Source: CAUSKK01 sp963533935
GTDB lineage: Bacteria > Pseudomonadota > Gammaproteobacteria > Cardiobacteriales > Cardiobacteriaceae
Length of the DNA stretch: 15,441 nucleotides
Reading direction: 5' to 3'
Assembly (NCBI GenBank): GCA_963533935.1
Contig: CAUSQL010000035.1
Span: forward strand, 1 to 15,441
How positions within the stretch are numbered: position 1 is the first letter of the stretch; every line of letters begins with the position of its first letter. The notes under the pieces were generated by a model that ran no database searches, was not told the origin of the DNA, and saw nothing but the letters and a program-made list of their open reading frames with translations. Position numbers and translations under genes: made by a program. Shown here one piece after another: positions 7,451-12,466 of this stretch.

Positions 7451-7536
7451 TACAAACGGGAGAAGCCGAAGGCCTGAGCGCCAGCGAAGAAGCCGAAGGC
7501 CTGAGACCGTCAGGTCAAAGACCCCGCCCGTTTGTA
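7451..7536. repeat. Direct and inverted repeats in the cstA leader region
   Basis: An 18-base sequence, AGAAGCCGAAGGCCTGAG, occurs at 7461-7478 and again at 7488-7505. The pair is bracketed by inverted 10-mers TACAAACGGG (7451-7460) and CCCGTTTGTA (7527-7536). It lies 31-116 bp upstream of the cstA-like start codon, so it would be in the leader or promoter region. The outer TACAAAC/GTTTGTA resembles the inner part of palindrome copy 5. Confidence 0.7.
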
Positions 7537-7620
7537 GCTTAATAAGTGTTAATCCACGGCTAATCTTAACGGTGATTGGGCAACCGTGGTGGATATTTAT
7601 GATGTTTAATAACTCTATTT

Positions 7621-7640
7621 ACATACAGGGGGAGCGCCCG
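7621..7640. repeat. Half copy of the intergenic palindrome
   Basis: ACATACAGGGGGAGCGCCCG matches the right arm of the palindrome family with one changed base (GGAGCG for GAAGCG). No left arm is present upstream, so this looks like a solo or decayed copy. A TGTATTTA motif follows immediately, ending on the stop codon of the small gene at 7648. Confidence 0.65.
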
Positions 7641-7647
7641 TCTGTAT

Positions 7648-7809
7648 TTATTCCGGCGCTTTGTCCGCCGGCTTTTCCGGCCGTGCCAATTTATGTTCTT
7701 TAATTTGCGGCACGCAGCGGGAACAGCTGGTTTGGTCCAGGCCCCAGCGTTGCAGCCAGCCCTCATAGCGCCGCCAGAGATTCTTTATAAATGTCTTAAA
7801 TTTACCCAT
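7648..7809 (-). CDS. Conserved-looking 53-residue protein of unknown function
   Basis: The start chosen gives MGKFKTFIKNLWRRYEGWL..., 53 residues, because TAGGAG lies six bases upstream of this ATG. A longer frame starting 16 codons earlier would begin inside the terminator of the gene before it. The protein is basic, with an amphipathic N-terminal helix, a Y-x2-W-x5-GL spacing, a CSRCVP motif and a charged KPADKAPE tail. The layout reminds me of the DUF5363 family of small gammaproteobacterial proteins, but that is from memory and unverified. It does not show the NHPD-type motif of YbdD/YjiX. It lies upstream of the cstA-like gene on the same strand, separated by 227 bp of repeats. Confidence 0.6.
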   Translation of the reverse strand: MGKFKTFIKNLWRRYEGWLQRWGLDQTSCSRCVPQIKEHKLARPEKPADKAPE

Positions 7810-7830
7810 GGCTACTCCTAAAACGGTTAG

Positions 7831-7853
7831 AAAAAAACGACCCCGGAGGGCCG
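7831..7853 (-). terminator. Intrinsic terminator after the DUF1176 gene
   Basis: Read leftward, CGGCCC-TCCG-GGGTCG (7853-7838) forms a six-pair stem with one G-T wobble and a 4-nt loop, followed by seven Ts (7837-7831). It lies 31 bp past the stop at 7884 and before the ribosome site of the 53-residue gene. Confidence 0.75.
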
Positions 7854-7883
7854 CCAAAAATATAGAGGTTTACTTTTTGAAAT

Positions 7884-8924
7884 CTATTGCACGTCGCTGA
7901 CCACGCTGGGCAATTCCCAGGGATTTTTGCTAAAGCCCCGGCACAGCCCCTTGTGCAGCACCTTGGTTTCTTCAAATTTATAGCCGTCCCAGCTGAGTTC
8001 ACGGACAGCGGTGCAATCTTCGCGGCCGCCGGGCTTTTCCACACCGCGGATAACGCCCTTGCTGTAGGCCTTATCGTCACTCTCGCCGAAGGAGCTGATG
8101 AGGTAGACCTTATCAATCTTGTGCTTCTCACCGCCGCTGGCCACGGCAAAGACCGAAGTCATGTTGTAGGTGCCGTATTCGCAGGGGCTTTGCAATAACA
8201 CCTTATCATTGGTCAGCTTGAAGACCGTGAACTTGGCAAACTCGTTCACCGCCTCCTCGTTATTGATGAGCGGGTGGCACTTAATGCCCATATTTTTCAG
8301 TGCCTTAGCTATATCAGTGTTGAACTGGGCGAAGCCGGCGTCTTCCCGTGACCAGCTGGTTGGACTATCGGCCGGCGGCACCACCAGCTTAAGCACCGGC
8401 TTTTTCTTGGCCGCCAGCATGGGTGTGGTGCTGTCACCGGGGCTGGTGAAGGAACCGGGGCGATTAATGCGCTTCTGCTTTTCTTCCAGCTCGATGAAGC
8501 GGCGGCGGGCACCGTTGGGCGATAGGCGCCAGACCCGCTCGCCGGCGGTGAAATTAATGGTGGGTATGGTGTTTTTACCGATGGATTTGCCCAGGGCCTG
8601 CACCTGCACCGCGTTGAATAGGCCGCGGCCCTCCTTATTCAGCGGCACTTCCCCCAGGTCTTCACCGTCGATGGTCAGCTTTACCTGGGCCGGCAGCGGC
8701 TGGTCCTTGGCCTCCAGCGCCAGATAGACGCTCATGGGCACGTCGCCGGCCTCGCGGGTGATGAGTACGGACACCGGGTGGTCGTCGCTCTCCATCTGGT
8801 AGCCGGCCAGGCGGCAGGTGTTCGTGTTATCGCAGACCAGCACCCAGTCTTCACTGCCCTGGCCGTCATTGCTTTGGCCGAAGACGGCGCCGCTGAGCAT
8901 TAGCAGTAGGGATAATTTTTTCAT
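7884..8924 (-). CDS. DUF1176 family exported protein
   Basis: The product is 346 residues from the ATG. An in-frame TTG lies immediately before it, but the ATG followed by AAAAAA, with GGA seven bases upstream, is the simpler start. Residues 1-16 form a signal peptide (KKLSLLLMLSGAVFG) without a lipobox cysteine, so the protein is probably periplasmic. The family hallmark DWVLVCDNTNTCRLAGY is at residues 26-42, with cysteines 31 and 37. The next region (LAL-A, LTIDG) and an Arg-rich stretch near residues 138-153 also fit DUF1176, and the total length matches the family. DUF1176 proteins have no established function that I know of. It is transcribed divergently from apt across an AT-rich region. 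Confidence 0.85.
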   Translation of the reverse strand: MKKLSLLLMLSGAVFGQSNDGQGSEDWVLVCDNTNTCRLAGYQMESDDHPVSVLITREAGDVPMSVYLALEAKDQPLPAQVKLTIDGEDLGEVPLNKEGRGLFNAVQVQALGKSIGKNTIPTINFTAGERVWRLSPNGARRRFIELEEKQKRINRPGSFTSPGDSTTPMLAAKKKPVLKLVVPPADSPTSWSREDAGFAQFNTDIAKALKNMGIKCHPLINNEEAVNEFAKFTVFKLTNDKVLLQSPCEYGTYNMTSVFAVASGGEKHKIDKVYLISSFGESDDKAYSKGVIRGVEKPGGREDCTAVRELSWDGYKFEETKVLHKGLCRGFSKNPWELPSVVSDVQ

Positions 8925-9220
8925 CAAAGATTCCGTTCCTTGAAAATTTATTCACCAATAATGGGGGCTTATTCTAAATTATTTAAAAATATTTCGGAAT
9001 AAATTATTAGTGCCGCAGGAAAATAATAATTAATTGTTGCGCCGCTACAACACGCATGGTTACTGGCTTTTAATTCAAGCAATAATGCCATTAATTAATG
9101 GTTAATTGGCAATTAAAGGGGCTAATTATTTAATTGGGACAATAATCCATTAGCTAAATACTTTAATTAACGGCAGGGAAAAGCATTCGCTGGCACAATA
9201 GGCCTTTTTAAGGACTATCT
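8925..9220. promoter_or_regulatory. AT-rich divergent promoter region between the DUF1176 gene and apt
   Basis: GC is 30% over 8941-9180 (73 of 240 bases), against about 60% in nearby coding DNA. It is full of TTAATTAA-type strings, including the perfect palindrome CCATTAATTAATGG (9088-9101) and the dyad TTAATT-GGC-AATTAA (9102-9116). It must hold the promoters for both flanking transcription units. I cannot choose one -10/-35 pair with confidence. It has no copy of the GGGCGCTTC palindrome family. Confidence 0.75.
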
Positions 9221-9739
9221 ATGGATTGGCGTTCCCAGGTCATCAACGTGCCCGATTATCCAAAGCCGGGCGTTATTTTTAAGGACATCACCCCGCTGCT
9301 GGCCAACGGCCCGGCCTTTCACGCGGCCATTGAGGAAATGGCCCAGTTCTGCGCGGCCCAGGGCCTAAAGCCGGACGTGCTCGCCTGTCCTGAGGCCCGC
9401 GGCTTCATCTTCGCCTCGGCCCTGGCCCACCGCCTCGGCATCGGTTTCATTCCCCTGCGCAAGCCTCACAAGCTGCCCCGGCCGGTAGCCCGCCTGCATT
9501 TCCAGCTGGAGTACGGCGAGGACGTGCTCGAAGTGCACCGGGACGATGTGAAAAAAGGCATGAAAATCCTGATGGTTGATGACGTGCTGGCCACCGGTGG
9601 CACTATGTCCGCCTGCATTCAGCTGCTGGAGGAACTGGGGGCCACGGTGATTGGCGCCTTGTTTTTATTGGAAATTTCCCCTTTAAAAGGGCGGGAAAAG
9701 CTGCCACAATTCCCGGTGGGCGCTTTAATTAATCATTAA
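9221..9739 (+). CDS. apt: Adenine phosphoribosyltransferase
   Basis: The product is 172 residues, a little shorter than E. coli Apt (183). It converts adenine and PRPP to AMP plus pyrophosphate in cytoplasmic purine salvage. Motifs are in the family order: PDYPKPGVIFKDITPLL (11-27), EARGFIFASALAHRLG (58-73), LRKPHKLP (79-86), LEYGED (96-101) and the PRPP-binding loop ILMVDDVLATGGT (116-128). AAGGA lies six bases before the ATG, just after the AT-rich divergent promoter region. The next gene, yccA, starts 39 bp downstream with no terminator between, so the two are probably co-transcribed. Confidence 0.96.
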   Translation: MDWRSQVINVPDYPKPGVIFKDITPLLANGPAFHAAIEEMAQFCAAQGLKPDVLACPEARGFIFASALAHRLGIGFIPLRKPHKLPRPVARLHFQLEYGEDVLEVHRDDVKKGMKILMVDDVLATGGTMSACIQLLEELGATVIGALFLLEISPLKGREKLPQFPVGALINH

Positions 9740-9778
9740 TGGCCCCATTTATCATTTTTTCTTCTAGGAGTTAATTTT

Positions 9779-10438
9779 ATGAATTCAACCATGAACAACC
9801 AGATTGTTCTCGACAAGGACACCCTAATTGTCCGCAATAAGGTGCTGCGGCAAACCTACCAACTGCTAAGCGCCACCCTGCTTTTCAGCAGCCTCTGCGC
9901 CTACGCGGGCATGGTGATGAACATCGGCCGCATCAATCCGTGGATTCACCTCATCGTCTTCATGGCCCTAATCTTTGGCATTCAGGCCAAGCGCAACAGC
10001 GGCATGGGCGTAGTTCTACTGTTCGCCCTAACTGGCTTTATGGGCTTTGCCCTGTCCAGCACCATGAACATGCTGGTGTCCATGAACGCTGGCGGTGTGG
10101 TGGTTAAGGCGCTGCTCGGCACGGCCATAATCTTCGCCGGCCTGTCCGCCTACGTGTTGAAAACCGGCACGAACTTTAAGTTCCTCGGCGGCTACCTGTT
10201 CTGCGCCCTAATCGTGGGCATTCTTGCCTCCCTGGGCATGGCGCTCTTCGGCATGACCGGTGGCCAGGTGGCCATGTCCGCCTTCTTCCTGCTCGTGTTC
10301 AGCGGCTACGTGCTCTACGACACCAGTGCCATTATCCACGGCGACCAGGACAACTACATTCTGGCCACCCTGGACCTGTTCCTGGATATATACAACATCT
10401 TCGTTCAGCTATTGAACATCTTTGCTTCCCGGGACTAA
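9779..10438 (+). CDS. yccA: Bax inhibitor-1/YccA family inner-membrane protein
   Basis: The product is 219 residues, the same size as E. coli YccA, with about seven membrane segments. The N-terminal part contains KVLRQTYQLLSATLLFS (residues 21-37), matching the E. coli KVLRNTYFLLSLTLAFS pattern. The C-terminal part has LYDTSAIIHGDQDNYILAT and ends in ASRD, as YccA does. In E. coli, YccA is a substrate and modulator of the membrane protease FtsH; the wider BI-1 family includes ion-leak channels. The first ATG is used because AGGAG lies eight bases upstream. A strong terminator follows at 10458-10483. Confidence 0.92.
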   Translation: MNSTMNNQIVLDKDTLIVRNKVLRQTYQLLSATLLFSSLCAYAGMVMNIGRINPWIHLIVFMALIFGIQAKRNSGMGVVLLFALTGFMGFALSSTMNMLVSMNAGGVVVKALLGTAIIFAGLSAYVLKTGTNFKFLGGYLFCALIVGILASLGMALFGMTGGQVAMSAFFLLVFSGYVLYDTSAIIHGDQDNYILATLDLFLDIYNIFVQLLNIFASRD

Positions 10439-10457
10439 TCCCGCGGGACTGGCAATG

Positions 10458-10483
10458 GGCGCTTCTCCGGAAGCGCCTTTTTT
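10458..10483 (+). terminator. Rho-independent terminator of apt-yccA, built on the palindrome stem
   Basis: GGCGCTTC (10458-10465), loop TCCG, GAAGCGCC (10470-10477), then six Ts. It is a textbook intrinsic terminator 20 bp after the yccA stop. Its 8-bp stem is the same sequence as the outer arms of the intergenic palindromes, but without the long TGTATGTA inner arms. Confidence 0.95.
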
Positions 10484-10580
10484 ATGGCCGGGATTTACAA
10501 ACGGGGCAAGCTAAAGGTCTTGGCGTTGCGCGTACCCTCCAACAAGCTTAAACGCCACAAAAGCGCCATTTACCGACGGA

Positions 10581-10636
10581 CGGGCGCTTCCCCTGTATGT
10601 AATTAGGCCGTTAATTACATACAGGGGAAGCGCCCG
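10581..10636. repeat. Intergenic palindrome, copy 6 (perfect 25-bp arms)
   Basis: This is the best copy. Arms CGGGCGCTTCCCCTGTATGT plus AATTA are exactly complementary over 25 bases, with a 6-nt GGCCGT loop. TTTACCGACGGA (10569-10580) abuts the left arm. It lies between the convergent yccA and purE genes. The yccA terminator lies 98 bp to its left, and there is no T-tract here. Confidence 0.95.
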
Positions 10637-10699
10637 AGCGTCAGCGATGGGTGCGTGAGGCGCAAGCTGAACAACCGCCCCCTTGTATTTATATTTACG

Positions 10700-11197
10700 C
10701 TAATAGTCGCAGGGATAGTCCTTCTTCATGGCCAGCGCCTTATCCAGCACCGCCTGGCGCTGATTCTCCTGGAATACCAGCAGCTGCTTCGCCAAAGTCG
10801 CATCGCTCAACGCCAACATGCGCAGGGCCAGCAGCGCCGCATTCTTCGCCCCGTCCAGGGCCACCGTGGCCACCGGCACCCCCGCCGGCATTTGCAAAAT
10901 GGACAAAATGCTGTCCCAGCCGTCGATGGAATTGCGCGACAAAATGGGCACGCCGATGACCGGCAGCGGGGTAACGGCGGCCAGCATGCCCGGCAGGTGC
11001 GCCGCGCCGCCGGCCCCGGCGATGATGACCTTCAAACCCCGCTCCGCCGCCCGCTTGCCGTAGTCCAGCAGTCGCTCCGGCGTACGGTGGGCGGAGACGA
11101 TGCTCACCTCATGGGCCACCTCAAACTGCCGGCAGATTTCCACCGCCTCACCCATGACCGTTAAATCGCTGTCGCTGCCCATCACAATGGCAATCAT
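10700..11197 (-). CDS. purE: N5-carboxyaminoimidazole ribonucleotide mutase (class I PurE)
   Basis: The product is 165 residues. PurE converts N5-CAIR, made by PurK, to CAIR in cytoplasmic purine synthesis. Active-site motifs are MGSDSD (6-11), SAHRTPE (35-41, catalytic His37) and AGGAAHLPGM (62-71). The stretch NSIDGWDSILSILQMPAGVP (89-108) differs from the E. coli sequence, which I recall as SGVDSLYSIVQMPRGIP. It resembles what I remember of Bacteroidetes PurE. The start codon overlaps the purK stop (ATGA, 11197-11194), and the AAGGAG ribosome site lies inside the end of purK, so translation is coupled. It is downstream of purK, the reverse of E. coli. Confidence 0.96.
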   Translation of the reverse strand: MIAIVMGSDSDLTVMGEAVEICRQFEVAHEVSIVSAHRTPERLLDYGKRAAERGLKVIIAGAGGAAHLPGMLAAVTPLPVIGVPILSRNSIDGWDSILSILQMPAGVPVATVALDGAKNAALLALRMLALSDATLAKQLLVFQENQRQAVLDKALAMKKDYPCDY

Positions 11198-12270
11198 AGT
11201 AACTCCTTAATTTCTTTGACCTTAGCCCGCAGTTTAGTCAAATCCGGCGCCAGGAGGGTGAGATGGCCCATTTTCCGCCCCGGCCGCGCCTCGCTTTTGC
11301 CGTACCAGTGCAGATAGAGCTGCTCCACCGCCAACAGCGCGGATAAATTCAGCTGGTCGGCCGGCTCGCCCACCAGATTGAGCATGGTGGCACAGTGCTG
11401 GCGGGTTACGGCGCCCAGCGGCAGGCCGGCCAGCAGCCGATACATCTGGTCGAACTGGGAACTGGCGCAGGCTTCGATGGTCAGATGGCCGGAGTTGTGC
11501 ACCCGGCAGGCGGTTTCATTAACCCAGAGTTCGTCGTTCTCGGTGAGGAACATTTCCACGGCGTAGATGCCCGGGGCAGCAAAGGCCTTGGCGGTGGCCA
11601 GAGCCAGCGCCTGGGCCTGGCGGTTAATTTTTGCGGGAATATCCGCCGGCATTTGCACCGAATCCACCAGATTCAGCCGCTCATCGAAGAGCATTTCCAC
11701 GGTTTCGTAGCAGCGGCAATCCGCCTCGTTCTGCACGACGATTACCGCCAGCTCCTTCTTAATGGGACAGAGCTCTTCCAGCACCGACGGCACCGGCCAC
11801 AGGTCTTTCACCTTGCGCACCAGCTGCACGCCCTTGCCGTCGTAACCGCCGGTGCGGGTTTTCTGGATAAGGGGAAATTTGGGCCGCTGCTCCGGCAGCT
11901 CTGCCCCGTCGAAGAGGACGAAGGGGGCGCTGGCAATGCCTTGATTTAGATAGAATTTTTTCTGTAATCCCTTGTCCTGAATGGTTTTTAGCACCGCCGG
12001 GCTGGGAATTACCTTCTTGCCCTGGCGCTCCAAATCCGCCAGTGCGTTCCCATTAACGTGCTCAATCTCGATGCCGATAACGTCCAGATTACGACCGAAA
12101 TTCATCACCGTAAAATAGTCCTGCAGATTGCCCTGGAAGAAGTTACGCACCAGCCCCCGGCAGGGCGCAGCGCTGTCCGGGTCAAGGATGGAAATTTCAT
12201 TGGGATAGTTATTGGCCGCCTGGAGAAACATGCGCCCCAGCTGGCCACCGCCCAAAATGCCTATTTTCAT
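11194..12270 (-). CDS. purK: N5-carboxyaminoimidazole ribonucleotide synthase
   Basis: The product is 358 residues, a normal length. PurK is an ATP-grasp enzyme that joins bicarbonate to AIR using ATP. The N-terminal nucleotide fold has GILGGGQLGRM (4-14); the ATP-grasp part has QKTRTGGYDGKG (136-147) and VNETACRVHNSGH (250-262), where most proteobacterial PurKs have NE-APR-HNSGH. The stretch IEIEHVNGNAL (67-77) and IQDKGLQKKFY (97-107) resemble the Bacteroidetes form, in which I recall IEIEHVN where proteobacteria have a different E-E-N motif. GAGGA with seven-base spacing supports the ATG. A TATAAT box lies at 12304-12309. It forms a two-gene operon with purE by a 4-nt overlap. Confidence 0.95.
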   Translation of the reverse strand: MKIGILGGGQLGRMFLQAANNYPNEISILDPDSAAPCRGLVRNFFQGNLQDYFTVMNFGRNLDVIGIEIEHVNGNALADLERQGKKVIPSPAVLKTIQDKGLQKKFYLNQGIASAPFVLFDGAELPEQRPKFPLIQKTRTGGYDGKGVQLVRKVKDLWPVPSVLEELCPIKKELAVIVVQNEADCRCYETVEMLFDERLNLVDSVQMPADIPAKINRQAQALALATAKAFAAPGIYAVEMFLTENDELWVNETACRVHNSGHLTIEACASSQFDQMYRLLAGLPLGAVTRQHCATMLNLVGEPADQLNLSALLAVEQLYLHWYGKSEARPGRKMGHLTLLAPDLTKLRAKVKEIKELL

Positions 12271-12303
12271 GGTGATTCCTCGTTTATTAAATTTATGTAA
12301 TAA

Positions 12304-12309
12304 ATTATA
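12304..12309 (-). promoter_or_regulatory. Candidate -10 box of purK-purE
   Basis: This is an exact TATAAT on the leftward strand, 34-39 bp before the purK ATG. The corresponding -35 position shows only GCTTTA, so activation or a weak -35 is possible. I see no clear PurR operator. Confidence 0.5.
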
Positions 12310-12380
12310 GCGAGTTTAAATACAGCTAAAGCGCCCGCCTGTCTGTAATTTCCGTGCACCCCGGGGCAATGGCATTAAAT

Positions 12381-12450
12381 ACATACATAAGAAGCGCCCG
12401 TCCGTATGTTAATGGTTTTATACAAACATACGGGCGCTTCCCTTGTATGT
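12381..12450. repeat. Intergenic palindrome, copy 7, arms in inside-out order
   Basis: ACATACATAAGAAGCGCCCG (12381-12400) and CGGGCGCTTCCCTTGTATGT (12431-12450) are the right and left arms of the family in swapped order. The GC-rich ends face a 30-bp centre and the TACATA/TGTATG ends point outward. The two still form an imperfect inverted repeat. The centre contains GTATGTT and AACATAC, which extend the pairing loosely. It lies between the purK promoter and the end of the first lipoprotein gene. Confidence 0.75.
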
Positions 12451-12466
12451 AAATTAATGCAGTTAA

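Noticed and set aside
7648..7809. YbdD/YjiX partner of CstA
   Set aside because: The characteristic NHPD region and the C-terminal RCC ending are absent; only small size and location agree.
151..12450. A CRISPR array formed by the repeats
   Set aside because: The copies are irregularly spaced over 12 kb, are themselves long palindromes separated by genes, and no cas gene is present.
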